Shown here in pieces: positions 7,370-16,728 of a stretch of DNA of 64,000 bases; position 1 is the stretch's first letter, and each line of letters starts with the position of its first letter. Made by a program: the position numbers and the translations under genes. Source of the stretch: CAZMIL01 sp964566425 (lineage in GTDB: Bacteria; Patescibacteriota; Microgenomatia; UBA1406; GWC2-37-13); assembly GCA_964566425.1 (NCBI GenBank), contig CAZMIL010000001.1, positions 1-64,000 on the forward strand, written 5' to 3'. Under the pieces are notes generated by a model that was given only the letters and a program-made list of their open reading frames with translations, ran no database searches and was not told the origin of the DNA.

Positions 7370-7906
7370 TCAGTCCTCAAATAGGCGTTTATATTCTTGG
7401 ATCGTCATCTCCTTGGGAAAGCTGTTTCCTTGATATCTTTTCTCTAATACGAAACCGTTTCCTAACTTTTCGGCCGTTACGATCAATAATTTATGAATAG
7501 ATTCTCCAAATTTTCGTGTTGGAAAGAAAACAACCTCTTCTTTCTGTCCATCTTTAAGCTCGAAAATAAAATCACCGCAATGAACCGTTTGCTCTCCTTG
7601 CGTGTCCTGAGCCTGATAGGTCCCCCTGCCGCTAATTTTTATTACCTGCGGAAGGTAAGTCACTAAATCTCTAATAATCGCCTCTTCATGGTATCCTCTT
7701 TGATTAGGAAAGGGGGCAAGATTTGTCTCACTGGGCGGTATTCTTATTGCCCTTCTTACAACTAATAAGTGAAGAGGCATAGGTTGAACATCTTCAATTG
7801 GACTAATTGCGCCAAGATAATCAAATCGTCCTGCTTTTGTTTCTATTGCTCGACCAATCTCAGTCCTGACGGGCATAGAAGCCATTGTCTTCTCTTTTTC
7901 ACTCAT
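7370..7906 (-). CDS. Unrecognised protein, 178 residues
   Basis: I do not recognise this protein. The open frame extends to 8119 but that part is antisense to rdgB; the start is placed at ATG 7906 (MSEKEKTMASMPVR), 10 bases after the extended -10 box TGTTATAAT. It is soluble, without a signal peptide or membrane segment. It has a central LHLLVVRRAIRIPPSE segment and a C-terminal mixed alpha/beta region (GDFIFELKDGQKEEVVFFP). It is the first of three unknown genes on the minus strand and is divergent from rdgB. Confidence 0.65.
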   Translation of the reverse strand: MSEKEKTMASMPVRTEIGRAIETKAGRFDYLGAISPIEDVQPMPLHLLVVRRAIRIPPSETNLAPFPNQRGYHEEAIIRDLVTYLPQVIKISGRGTYQAQDTQGEQTVHCGDFIFELKDGQKEEVVFFPTRKFGESIHKLLIVTAEKLGNGFVLEKRYQGNSFPKEMTIQEYKRLFED

Positions 7907-7916
7907 AGTAAATGTT

Positions 7917-7925
7917 ATTATAACA
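7917..7925 (-). promoter_or_regulatory. Extended -10 promoter of the gene starting at 7906
   Basis: On the minus strand TGTTATAAT ends 10 bases before the ATG at 7906. It faces away from the rdgB promoter, whose -10 box starts 33 bases to the right. Confidence 0.55.
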
Positions 7926-7958
7926 AATAAATCACGCTCAGTAACCCCCTTCGCCTTG

Positions 7959-7964
7959 TATAAT
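7959..7964 (+). promoter_or_regulatory. -10 box of rdgB with the start codon 6 bases away
   Basis: TATAAT (7959-7964) is followed by 6 bases and then the GTG at 7971, predicting a leaderless mRNA. This decides the start: the TTG at 7956 would overlap the box. Confidence 0.6.
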
Positions 7965-7970
7965 AAATCT

Positions 7971-8585
7971 GTGAAATTACTACTTGCTACACACAATCCG
8001 GCAAAAATTAGCGAGCTCAAATTAGGTTTAAAGCCGCTCGTTAAGGCTGGAATTGAACTCGTATCTTTGGCCGATTTGGGCATCAAAGATGAGGTTGAGG
8101 AAAACGGCCGGTCTTTCAAGGAAAATGCCGCGCTAAAAGCCGAATTTTATGCAACTTTGGCTCGTCTCCCTAGCCTGGCCGATGACGGAGGGATCTGCCT
8201 GGATGCTCTAAACGGTGAACCTGGCATTAAATCACATATGTGGCTTGGCTACAAGGCCCGTGACGAAGAATTGATCGATTATACCTTAAAACGCCTAAAA
8301 AACGTTCCTGAAAGCGCTAGAACAGCCTATTTCACTACTACTCTCTGCTTCTACGACCCGGCCACCCAGACTAGGCTGTTTGCAGAGAGCCGACTCAATG
8401 GTATCATAGCTCATCAAACTTCATCTAAACATATCAAAGGTTATCCTTATAGATCATTATTCATTATTAAGCAGTTTAATAAATATTACGATGAATTGAG
8501 CCCCGCCGAAAACTTTAAACTTAATCACCGACTCAAAGCCCTCAAAGGATTGCTGCCCAAGATCAGGGCAATTTTGTTACAATAA
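7971..8585 (+). CDS. rdgB: Inosine/xanthosine triphosphate pyrophosphatase (HAM1/RdgB family)
   Basis: The family removes ITP, dITP and XTP from the nucleotide pool by hydrolysis to the monophosphate and pyrophosphate. The N-terminus KLLLATHNPAKISELK is the substrate-binding signature, and SLADDGGICLDALNGEPG carries the metal-binding DD pair. It is about 204 residues, which is normal. The GYGYDPLF-type motif is altered to GYPYRSLF, so substrate handling may differ from the E. coli enzyme. GTG 7971 is chosen as start because the alternative TTG 7956 lies on the promoter. SerS follows after 4 bases but with its own -10 box inside the rdgB end. Confidence 0.85.
   Translation: MKLLLATHNPAKISELKLGLKPLVKAGIELVSLADLGIKDEVEENGRSFKENAALKAEFYATLARLPSLADDGGICLDALNGEPGIKSHMWLGYKARDEELIDYTLKRLKNVPESARTAYFTTTLCFYDPATQTRLFAESRLNGIIAHQTSSKHIKGYPYRSLFIIKQFNKYYDELSPAENFKLNHRLKALKGLLPKIRAILLQ
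8575..8583 (+). promoter_or_regulatory. Extended -10 promoter of serS
   Basis: TGTTACAAT, overlapping the last codons of rdgB, ends 6 bases before the serS ATG at 8590. SerS can therefore be made as a leaderless mRNA independently of rdgB. Confidence 0.55.
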
Positions 8586-8589
8586 AACC

Positions 8590-9846
8590 ATGTTATCTGT
8601 TCACTCCATCCGTAAGAATCAGGAAAAGGTAAAGCAAGCCGTGCAAGATAAAGGTTATAGGATTGATGTCGAGAAAGTTTTAAGCATTGATGAAAAAAGG
8701 AAACAAACTGTCCAGCAGATTCAACAGTTTCGAGAAGAATTAAAAAAAACCTCACAAAAAGGGCTTAGTCAAGCTGCTAGAAATCAAGCGAAACAAAATA
8801 GAACCAAAATCCAACTGGCTGAAAACGAACTAAAAAAAATTGAAAGCGAATGGAAAGCTTTGCTTTATGAAATTCCTAATCTTGCCGCAGAAGATGTCAA
8901 AAAAGGGAAAGATGAGAGTGAAAATGAAGTCGTTAGGAGATATAAGAATCCCACTAAACTGGAGTTCAAAGCCAAAGATCACCTTGAACTTGGAAAGGAA
9001 CTCGATATCATTGATGTTGAACGCGCGGCTAAGATCTCCGGAACACGCTTTGGCTATCTTAAAAACGAAGCTGTACAATTGGAATTTGCTTTGGTCCAGT
9101 TTGCCCTACAAACACTGCTCAAAGAGGGTTTCCAGGCAATAGTTCCGCCTGTTTTAATCAAAAAAGAAATTACCGAGGACCTTGGTTATTGGCAGGCTGG
9201 AGGTAATGAAGATTATTATTTGGTTTATGAACCTAAAGAAAAAATTGAGTTTTATCTGGTTGGAACAGCAGAACATTCAATAGTCCCGATGCATAAAGAT
9301 GAAACATTTGAAAAGAAAAATTTACCTAAACGCTATGTCGGTTTCTCCACTGCATTTCGGCGCGAGGCGGGGTCATATGGAAAAGATGTTAGAGGTATCC
9401 TTAGAGTTCATCAATTTGATAAGGTTGAAATGGTCTCTTTCACAAGTGCAGAGAATGATGATCAAGAGCACGAATACTTGCTATCTCTAGAAGAGAAGTT
9501 GTTTCAAGCTCTCGACATCCCTTATCAAGTGGTTAAAATGTGTACTGGCGATTTAGGGTTTCCGGTAGCTAGAAAATACGATCTAGAAGCGTGGATTCCT
9601 TCACAGAATAAATATCGAGAGGTAACTTCCACTTCGACCACGACCGACTTCCAGGCCAGAAGGTTAAACATAAAATATAAAGAAGGTCAAGAAAAAAAAT
9701 ACGCGCGAATCCTCAACGGGACAGTCTTCGCGATCGGTAGAACCATTATCGCCATTTTGGAAAATTATCAACAAAAAGACGGTTCTGTTCGTATCCCTAA
9801 AGTTCTACAACCTTTCACCGGTTTTTCTACTATAAACAAAAAATAG
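8590..9846 (+). CDS. serS: Seryl-tRNA synthetase
   Basis: This class II synthetase charges tRNA-Ser. The N-terminal 110 residues form the long antiparallel coiled coil that grips the variable arm of tRNA-Ser (Lys/Gln/Glu-rich, VQQIQQFREELKK). The catalytic domain has motif 2 in FSTAFRREAGSYGKDVRGI and the EKVEMV-type segment (DKVEMVSF), then motif 3 near the C-terminus in LNGTVFAIGRTIIAILEN. It is 418 residues, the normal length. It converges on the PBP gene with 1 base between the stop codons. Confidence 0.95.
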   Translation: MLSVHSIRKNQEKVKQAVQDKGYRIDVEKVLSIDEKRKQTVQQIQQFREELKKTSQKGLSQAARNQAKQNRTKIQLAENELKKIESEWKALLYEIPNLAAEDVKKGKDESENEVVRRYKNPTKLEFKAKDHLELGKELDIIDVERAAKISGTRFGYLKNEAVQLEFALVQFALQTLLKEGFQAIVPPVLIKKEITEDLGYWQAGGNEDYYLVYEPKEKIEFYLVGTAEHSIVPMHKDETFEKKNLPKRYVGFSTAFRREAGSYGKDVRGILRVHQFDKVEMVSFTSAENDDQEHEYLLSLEEKLFQALDIPYQVVKMCTGDLGFPVARKYDLEAWIPSQNKYREVTSTSTTTDFQARRLNIKYKEGQEKKYARILNGTVFAIGRTIIAILENYQQKDGSVRIPKVLQPFTGFSTINKK

Positions 9847-9847
9847 C

Positions 9848-12262
9848 TTAGGGTGTGGCAGTTGGGGTCGGAGTAGTCGGCACGAACTGACAAGGCGAGT
9901 TTTCTGTCCCCTGTAAAAAATATTCAGTTTTACTCCCATAACAAGTCTTTTCTACTATATCATCGGGTTTATTAAACCATGTATTTTTCTGACTGTATTC
10001 GGTCAACAGATAAGTCATCATTCTGTTCCAGATGGGGGCCGCACCTGTGATTCCGGAAGCCAATTGTTGATTCATCGGGGTATTGTCATTATTCCCTACC
10101 CAAACGGCGACTAAAAATTCGGGTGTGTAGCCAATAGTCCAGTTATCTTTTTTATTGTCTGTTGTGCCTGTTTTTACAGCGACTTTATAACCGGGGATTT
10201 CCAAAGCAGAACGCGTGCCGAACGCTATTGTTCTTGCAGTATTATCAGATAAAATATCGGAAAGAATATAAGCAATTCCCGGATCAAGAACTCTTAAACC
10301 CAAAGGATTGCGCTGATATATTGTACTCCCAGTATTATCGGTAACTTTCAGTAGCGGTGAAAGCTCTACTTTATCGCCTAGATTGGCAAAAACACCATAA
10401 GCTTTAGCTATATCTGTCATCATCACTTCTCCTCCGCCTAAAGTCAATGAAAGACCGAAACGCGAAGGGTCATTCCAGGTTGAGATTCCCAGTCTTTGAG
10501 CCTGAGCAACAAAATTACTGACCCCTAAGGTGTTTAAAACTTTTACTGCTACAACGTTAATCGAGTTAGCTAAGGCTGAACGCAGAGTTAACCTACCATG
10601 AAATTTTCCATCATAATTTACAGGAGCGTAAGTTGCGTCGCCGTCTTTGAAAGCTATTGGCGAGTCATCAATCACGCTGGCTGCAGTGTATTGTTTTTCC
10701 AAAGCCAGAGAATACATAATCGGTTTGATAGATGAACCTGGCTGTCGCAGGGCGGTTGTGGCATTAAAAGCTCCCGAAGGCGTAGCAAAATAATCAACCG
10801 AGCCGACCATAGCTAAAATTTCTCCAGTGGACGGCCGGATTACTAAAATAGCGCCATTGGTGACGTGCAAACCGGAAATCTTATCCAACTCTTCTTTAAG
10901 AATCTGCTCTGCTTTTTCTTGAATATTCAGATCCAGACTTGTTATCACATTTAGCCCACCCTCCTCTACTTCCTGTTCGCCGAATTCTTTTACCAATTGA
11001 TCTTTGGTATAAAAAACAAAATGCGCAGCTTTGATATCTGTCTGCGGAATACGAACATGTAACTGCTGGCTCACAGCTTGTTGATATTGCTTCTGACTAA
11101 TATATTTTTGCTCAAACATTTTTTTTAAAACTTCATTTCGTCTCACCAAGGCCAATTGAGGATTAACATAAGGGGAATAAACAGAAGGAGCTTGAGGCAA
11201 TCCTGCCAAGAAAGCCGCTTCCTCGATAGTTAAATCTTTAGCGTCTTTCCCAAAGTAGGTTTTGGCAGATTCCTCAATCCCATAGGCAGAACCACCGTAG
11301 GGTACTTGATTGAGATACATCTCCAGAATCTGTTGCTTAGTATACAGACGTTCAGTCCATAGAGCCAGAATGATTTCTTTAACCTTACGATTGATTGTTC
11401 TTTCGGGAGTCAACAAGGCCGCCTTAACTAATTGTTGAGTAATTGTTGAACCCCCTTGCAGCTGTTTGGTGGTAATTGTAGCTTTGAGTGCGCGCACCAT
11501 TCCCCCAATTGGTGAAATCCCGTTATGCTTAAAAAAATCTTTATCTTCAATGGCAATGGAAGCCTCATAAACATACTTGGGTAGCGTTGCAAGTTTGACT
11601 GGCGTCCTATTTTGATCACGATAAATTTCAAATAAAAGTTTCCCGTTGCGGTCATAAATATGCGTGGAGAGAGGATAATTAACTTTACCTATGCTCTTTG
11701 GTGACGGCAGGCTTTTAACAAACTGATAACTTTGATTGAAGGAAACCACCAACAGGGCGATCACAAAACCGATAAAAAAGTAGATTGCCCTTACTGAGAA
11801 AAAAGGTATTTTTTTTCTCCTGATTTTTTTAGGAAAAAGAGCGATTTGTTCTTTGGGAAAGGTCGGTTTCCTTTTACGCTTGAAGCGAGCCAGAAAATTA
11901 CTCAAAGAAAGGCCTGGCCGCGCCCACAAGGTTCCCTTAAGTGGAAATTGGGATAACTTTAATGCTTTCTGCCGTGTTTTGGGCTTGAACTTGAGTTTAA
12001 GGCGGGGGCGCTTCACGCGCGTAAATTTAAATCTTATAGGTCTTATTTTAATCCTGGAGCCAAGCTCAAATATATACTTGCCCAAGATGACAAGTAAGGA
12101 AATAAAATCCTTATAAAGTTCTTGAGCAAGTCTGAGCGGAAAACGCAGAATGAGTAAAGTACCGTCACCAATGGCTATAAAGAAACGAATCAGATTCAAC
12201 AGAATTATGTATAAAATACGCTCAAAAGGGCCGGATGAGGATTTTTTTGGCTGCCTGGGCAT
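9848..12262 (-). CDS. Class A penicillin-binding protein (PBP1A type)
   Basis: This bifunctional enzyme polymerises and cross-links peptidoglycan outside the membrane. The GT51 domain shows EDKDFFKHNG near residue 239, GGSTITQQLVK near 270 and NQVPYGGSAYGIE. The transpeptidase shows the serine in GSSIKP near 511, SIN near 566 and KTGTTD near 697. It has 804 residues. The N-terminus is unusual: a hydrophobic amphipathic stretch at 15-70, a Lys/Arg-rich cytoplasmic block, and the transmembrane helix only at about 155-172. The C-terminus is a short Pro/Thr tail. It follows the sortase gene by 36 bases and has its own extended -10 promoter, so it can be expressed apart from the upstream envelope operon. 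Confidence 0.93.
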   Translation of the reverse strand: MPRQPKKSSSGPFERILYIILLNLIRFFIAIGDGTLLILRFPLRLAQELYKDFISLLVILGKYIFELGSRIKIRPIRFKFTRVKRPRLKLKFKPKTRQKALKLSQFPLKGTLWARPGLSLSNFLARFKRKRKPTFPKEQIALFPKKIRRKKIPFFSVRAIYFFIGFVIALLVVSFNQSYQFVKSLPSPKSIGKVNYPLSTHIYDRNGKLLFEIYRDQNRTPVKLATLPKYVYEASIAIEDKDFFKHNGISPIGGMVRALKATITTKQLQGGSTITQQLVKAALLTPERTINRKVKEIILALWTERLYTKQQILEMYLNQVPYGGSAYGIEESAKTYFGKDAKDLTIEEAAFLAGLPQAPSVYSPYVNPQLALVRRNEVLKKMFEQKYISQKQYQQAVSQQLHVRIPQTDIKAAHFVFYTKDQLVKEFGEQEVEEGGLNVITSLDLNIQEKAEQILKEELDKISGLHVTNGAILVIRPSTGEILAMVGSVDYFATPSGAFNATTALRQPGSSIKPIMYSLALEKQYTAASVIDDSPIAFKDGDATYAPVNYDGKFHGRLTLRSALANSINVVAVKVLNTLGVSNFVAQAQRLGISTWNDPSRFGLSLTLGGGEVMMTDIAKAYGVFANLGDKVELSPLLKVTDNTGSTIYQRNPLGLRVLDPGIAYILSDILSDNTARTIAFGTRSALEIPGYKVAVKTGTTDNKKDNWTIGYTPEFLVAVWVGNNDNTPMNQQLASGITGAAPIWNRMMTYLLTEYSQKNTWFNKPDDIVEKTCYGSKTEYFLQGTENSPCQFVPTTPTPTATP

Positions 12263-12269
12263 GCAATTA

Positions 12270-12278
12270 ATTATAGCA
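12270..12278 (-). promoter_or_regulatory. Extended -10 promoter of the PBP gene
   Basis: On the minus strand TGCTATAAT ends 7 bases before the ATG at 12262, again predicting an almost leaderless mRNA. Confidence 0.6.
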
Positions 12279-12298
12279 TAAGACTACAGGCTCAGCAA

Positions 12299-13048
12299 TC
12301 ACAACTTCGTAGGTAATTTTGTCAATTTAGCCCGTACAACCAGTCTATTCCAATATGTCCCCGGAGGCACACAGGTAATCAGGGTTAGGTATGAAGCATC
12401 ATACCGTTGATCTAAAACCGAAACTTGATCCGGTTTCACCACAAACATCTCGAAAATTTCATATTCGTATTCTTGACTGCCTACGGTAACGATCACTTTA
12501 TCCCCCTTCTCCAAAGAAGGAAGAAAGGTAAAAATCGTCTTGTAGTCCTTGGGATTATAAAGCTGCGGCAGAGTCGAATGGCCAAAAATAACTACATTGC
12601 CGGGTTCACCCGGTAAAGTTTTTGGTAAATAATGAATCAAGCTCTTTGCCAAGTCGTTACCTCCAACTATTACCAAAGCCTTATCAATATTTAGTCTGGG
12701 AATAGAAAGATAGTAGGACTTTATATTCAGCTTATTAACGCTTCCTTCTTTAGCTTTTGAGGGGAACCATAAACTGGCGTCGGTAAAATCACGCAGGTTG
12801 TTAGAAAAAACAGTTGAACCCCCCAAGTTAGAATTTGTCAAAGCTAAGGGGGAAGAAACCTGTGAAGAAGGAACTGGAGCGACAACATCACTAGGAATAA
12901 ACATTCGCGAATAGACTTCAAAAGAAACAACCGGATAGAAGGCCCAGAACAAGAATAAACTACCTGCAGTGATCGCTAAATAGGAAGAATACTTGACAAC
13001 CTTTTTCTGGAGCGTAACTTTTTTCTTGACATAAATATAAATTGCCAT
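12299..13048 (-). CDS. Sortase-family transpeptidase
   Basis: Sortases cleave a sorting signal on secreted proteins and join them to the cell wall or to each other. A basic N-terminus and a transmembrane helix (residues 20-42) precede an extracellular domain with the catalytic triad: His in VIFGHSTL near 156, Cys in LITCVPPG near 225 and Arg in NRLVV near 234. At 249 residues it resembles the class D/E sortases. No protein in this window carries an obvious LPxTG-type sorting signal, so the substrate is encoded elsewhere or is non-canonical. It is the last gene of the operon begun by the solute-binding protein at 16722. Confidence 0.85.
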   Translation of the reverse strand: MAIYIYVKKKVTLQKKVVKYSSYLAITAGSLFLFWAFYPVVSFEVYSRMFIPSDVVAPVPSSQVSSPLALTNSNLGGSTVFSNNLRDFTDASLWFPSKAKEGSVNKLNIKSYYLSIPRLNIDKALVIVGGNDLAKSLIHYLPKTLPGEPGNVVIFGHSTLPQLYNPKDYKTIFTFLPSLEKGDKVIVTVGSQEYEYEIFEMFVVKPDQVSVLDQRYDASYLTLITCVPPGTYWNRLVVRAKLTKLPTKL

Positions 13049-13054
13049 AAGCGG

Positions 13055-15160
13055 TTAGAGATAAGAAATTTCCAATTTAATATTTTTTTTAAACCATGGC
13101 AGCCAGTTTCTCAACCAAGGAAACGGATCATTTACTTCTAATTCTAAACCATTAGCGCGAAATTCATTTTTAACCAGCTCCTGGGCGGCTGTAACACTTT
13201 TACCTCTCAATCCTACTAAAAGATCGGCGGTCTTGACTTCTTCGCCGGCTCGCGTTTGAACATCTAGGTCCAGAATATAAGTATCATTGCTGGGTTTAGC
13301 AGATTTGACTTGATATTTAGTTTGTTGATTGTTAATTTTAAACCCGGGTTTAACCTTGTCTTTTAAAGCATCAGCTAGAAGTTGTAGCAATTTCTGTTGA
13401 TCGTAGACATAATAAGTGATTGCAACTTTACTTTTACCTTCAACGCTAGTTGCTTCGTTACCGACATCTTTTGAATAGCTGATATCTCCGCTATCAACGC
13501 TCGTCAATTGAGTCAGCAAGCGTTGATCTTTCGTTAACTTATTCTTAAGTTGGCTACTCGCGCTATCTTTAGCCTTGGTAATGATCTTATTTTTGACTGT
13601 TGCAATATCGTCAGCGGAAACTGTCTGGATATCTCTTTTTGTTCCTCCTGAAAGATCATCGGCATTAGTAGCTAAATACTGATTTTGCGGAAAATCACCA
13701 ACCTGAAATTTTTGGCCCTTGGCCAGATTTGATTCCGGGCCGATAACTTCAGCAACAACTGAAATCGTACTTTTACCAGGTTGTAAACTAAGATCAGGAG
13801 CGACTGAAGCCGAAGCTACAGTGACATCGTTTGATAAGTCAAATTTTAAATTCTGGGCCTGAAGGACTGTTCCCTGACTAAAAGTCTTTGCATTACTGTC
13901 GTAATTAAGCATTGTTACAGATCCCTTGGCTTTATCACCAATAGTTTTCTGACCAGTGGCTGTCTGACTTTCGCTTAAATTGGCAGCTTCTGTGGCGATT
14001 TGCAAACCTAAATTTTGACTGCTGCTGGAGCCGATAGTGGCTGTGAGTTCTAAACTCTTAGTCAATTTTTGTGAGGGAAAAAATACTTTCACATTTGCTG
14101 TGTGAAAAAAATATTCTATGGAAAAAAGGGCGCTAAATATAAGTATAACTCCCGCCAATGGCAAAACGGGAAAAGGTAAAGCTTTCAACAATGTCCATAG
14201 ATTTTTACTTTTGTTCATCGCCTGAGCAAAAAACTTACGTAGAACTTCACTGGGGATTATGGCTCCTAAAGAACGCGTCGGTTTCAATTTTGTCGGTTGA
14301 GAGATTGTTTGTTCTTCTTTCGGTGGTTGAGGAGCTTTAGCTTTAGCCTCACCACCAATAACAAACCCCATTATTTCTTGTTCTTGTGATAATCCTTGAC
14401 CCTCCAAGGGCGTCTTAGATTCTTGCTGATTCTGCATTTGGACCGCAAAAACCTGCAAAAAACTCTCGAGAAGTTGCTCCTCTCTAAAAATCTGAACTTT
14501 TGGCAACTGAATAAAAAAATCTTTACTCCATTGGTAAGTCAAAAGGTTACTTGCTTCCGAACTTAAATCCTGAGAATTATAGAGTATAATCCGTGGAGGC
14601 AAAATTGTCTGCGTTTTAATTTTAGCGAAAACCGGCAGTAGGTCTGCAATTAAATTGTCAGTTCGTTGCACCGTTTCTGAAAAAATTAATCTTCCGGTAG
14701 TGTAAACAAAAACTCCCAATTCACTTTTGTCAACCTCAAGCAAATTCGCCGTTAGTGATATTTTTTCTTTTTTTTGTAAAAAGTCCCTTATCGCTTCGTG
14801 GCATTCGATAAAACCCAAGGGTTTCAATTCTAAATTCTTTACCAAGTGCTTTATTTTTTGCAAGAAGTTGCGTTTGATTTCTTTAGTCAATGGATCAACT
14901 AAATGCGAATAAATAAAAAAAATGGTTTTTTCTGGCGACTGGCCTGTTTTAGTCTCTAAACGATTGAGTATTTCGTCAACGTCCTCTGATAGTTTTTCCC
15001 ATCCTTCACTTACAATAAATTTATCACTAGCAATAATTTTTAATTTTCCCTCATCCCAGTTGAGGTATAGTAACAACCCTTCGCTCTCTTTCAAAAAGAT
15101 CCCCAAATAGGTTTCTTTTATAGGATTTTTTTTACTTAAGAAATTCAGTGGATTTTTCAT
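13055..15160 (-). CDS. Single-pass membrane protein with baseplate-J-like outer region
   Basis: The 701-residue protein has three parts. Residues 1-240 form a soluble alpha/beta domain (YLGIFLKESEGLLLYL near 18) vaguely like ASKHA/PilM-type folds. A Pro/Gln-rich linker leads to one transmembrane helix near 333-353 (LPLAGVILIFSALFSIEYFF). The outer part has beta-rich segments (GDKAKGSVTMLNY, then VVAEVIGPESNLAKGQKF) that resemble the baseplate J/gp47 family proteins common in CPR genomes, and ends with WLPWFKKNIKLEISYL. It overlaps the upstream solute-binding gene by 4 bases and precedes the sortase. The topology is clear; the domain names are my reading, and the function is unknown. Confidence 0.65.
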   Translation of the reverse strand: MKNPLNFLSKKNPIKETYLGIFLKESEGLLLYLNWDEGKLKIIASDKFIVSEGWEKLSEDVDEILNRLETKTGQSPEKTIFFIYSHLVDPLTKEIKRNFLQKIKHLVKNLELKPLGFIECHEAIRDFLQKKEKISLTANLLEVDKSELGVFVYTTGRLIFSETVQRTDNLIADLLPVFAKIKTQTILPPRIILYNSQDLSSEASNLLTYQWSKDFFIQLPKVQIFREEQLLESFLQVFAVQMQNQQESKTPLEGQGLSQEQEIMGFVIGGEAKAKAPQPPKEEQTISQPTKLKPTRSLGAIIPSEVLRKFFAQAMNKSKNLWTLLKALPFPVLPLAGVILIFSALFSIEYFFHTANVKVFFPSQKLTKSLELTATIGSSSSQNLGLQIATEAANLSESQTATGQKTIGDKAKGSVTMLNYDSNAKTFSQGTVLQAQNLKFDLSNDVTVASASVAPDLSLQPGKSTISVVAEVIGPESNLAKGQKFQVGDFPQNQYLATNADDLSGGTKRDIQTVSADDIATVKNKIITKAKDSASSQLKNKLTKDQRLLTQLTSVDSGDISYSKDVGNEATSVEGKSKVAITYYVYDQQKLLQLLADALKDKVKPGFKINNQQTKYQVKSAKPSNDTYILDLDVQTRAGEEVKTADLLVGLRGKSVTAAQELVKNEFRANGLELEVNDPFPWLRNWLPWFKKNIKLEISYL

Positions 15161-16722
15161 TGAATTTGAAATTGGGTTAAAATTTGGTCTATACCCTGCT
15201 TGGCTGTTTTAAGGGCCTCAGAATAGCTCACTCCTTGAGCGGTTGAATTTATTGCATTGGCCAAATACTGAATTATATTATCATTTAATCCGTTATCAAA
15301 GGTAAGAGAAATTGTTGGTACGGAGACAAAAGAATTGGCTTGCTTAATTACTGCTCCAACATAGGGATCATTTTCTAAAGTAGATGCCAGATCCACCCGT
15401 GAATACGGCTCACCAAACAATCTGGTCTGTGATTCAAGCTGATAAAGTTTGGTCATATTTTCTTTAGTTGATAACCATTTCAGAAACTTCCAAGCTTCGA
15501 GCTGGTTTTTACTAACTCTCGATATCCCCTCAACCCAATAAGAGGCAATCGAAATTGGCTTGCTACCAGGAATTGCAGGAACAGGTACAACTTTCATATT
15601 TATCTCGGGATTGGCGGTTTTAATCGTTATTAACTCCCATGATGGAATAATAATCATCGCCACTTTGCCTTGAATAAAAGCACTGATCGAATTGGGAAGA
15701 GTATCGTCCCAAACATTATCAGGCTGTTCGGCGAAGGCACGATAACTTTGAAGAGCTCCGACGGCCTCCGGCTGATCTAACTTGGTAATCGCTCCACCAT
15801 TTTGCAACAAAAACAATCCAAAAATATCGGAAAAATTGTCAATATTGGTAGCCGTACCCAGGGACATGCCGGAAGTGATAATGGCTCCATCAGGCGATTT
15901 CACTGTCAATTTACCGACATAATTGTTAATGATATCGTCCCACGTTACTGGTGGTGTATTCAATCCGGCTTTTTTAAACAAGTCGTCATTGTAGACCAAA
16001 ACCAGACCATCAATTTCTAAGGGAATACCATAATAATCATTACCTACTTTTAGATCTTTTTTTTGAATTGGATAAAAAGTCCGTTCGAACTCGGCATTGC
16101 TCATTACTGTTTGCGGCAAAGGAGCAGCAATCTCTCTTATCTCTGGCAACCAGGTGTTATGAAAACGGAAAATATCGGGTGGGTTTTGATTGTTTTTACT
16201 CCGCGCAAGCAATTTTTCTCGATATTGATTGGGGTCCATTTTCAAATACTGAATACTTATGTTTTTATTTTGAGCTTCATATTGATCAATCATCGGCTTC
16301 ATCACCGATTCATCTTCCCATAATCCCCAATACACTAGCTTTATCTGTTTTTGAGCAGTTTTCGGACTACTAAAAATGAAGAAAAAGATTCCAATAAATA
16401 ACAATAAAAATCCTAAAACTGCGGCACCAATAATCAAATATTTACGTCGGTTGTCAGGCTCATCGAGATACATCGTCGGGGGCGGGCCGCCTGAAGGGAT
16501 TGCTTGTTCCGGTGAACTCAAATTAGCCGGTACTTCTTCAGGTTTGAGCACTTGCGGCTTGAGATTTTGGGGTATAGGACTGGCTTGCGGCGCCTCCGGC
16601 TTTTTTTCTTCAATTGGTACTGTTTCAAAAATTGTCTTTGGTTCTTCTTTGGTCGGGAAAGGTGCTATTTTAATATTCTTGGGAATTTGCTTTTTTCCCA
16701 GATTTTGATTATCATCAACCAT
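15157..16722 (-). CDS. Membrane-tethered extracellular solute-binding protein (family 1 like)
   Basis: The body resembles sugar-binding ABC components: KLVYWGLWEDESVMKPMID near 128, then NPPDIFRFHNTWLPE, YGIPLEIDGLVLVYNDDLF and a C-terminal IASYWVEGISRVSKN segment. It lacks a lipobox. It has about 95 cytoplasmic Pro-rich residues and one transmembrane helix (about 97-118), so it is anchored rather than released. No ABC permease or ATPase lies nearby; the partners are a gp47-like membrane protein and a sortase, so it may act as a surface receptor or adhesin rather than in uptake. ATG 16722 is chosen because it lies 6 bases after TGGTATCAT; the longer frame runs into the divergent gene. Confidence 0.8.
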   Translation of the reverse strand: MVDDNQNLGKKQIPKNIKIAPFPTKEEPKTIFETVPIEEKKPEAPQASPIPQNLKPQVLKPEEVPANLSSPEQAIPSGGPPPTMYLDEPDNRRKYLIIGAAVLGFLLLFIGIFFFIFSSPKTAQKQIKLVYWGLWEDESVMKPMIDQYEAQNKNISIQYLKMDPNQYREKLLARSKNNQNPPDIFRFHNTWLPEIREIAAPLPQTVMSNAEFERTFYPIQKKDLKVGNDYYGIPLEIDGLVLVYNDDLFKKAGLNTPPVTWDDIINNYVGKLTVKSPDGAIITSGMSLGTATNIDNFSDIFGLFLLQNGGAITKLDQPEAVGALQSYRAFAEQPDNVWDDTLPNSISAFIQGKVAMIIIPSWELITIKTANPEINMKVVPVPAIPGSKPISIASYWVEGISRVSKNQLEAWKFLKWLSTKENMTKLYQLESQTRLFGEPYSRVDLASTLENDPYVGAVIKQANSFVSVPTISLTFDNGLNDNIIQYLANAINSTAQGVSYSEALKTAKQGIDQILTQFQIQ

Positions 16723-16728
16723 AAATTT

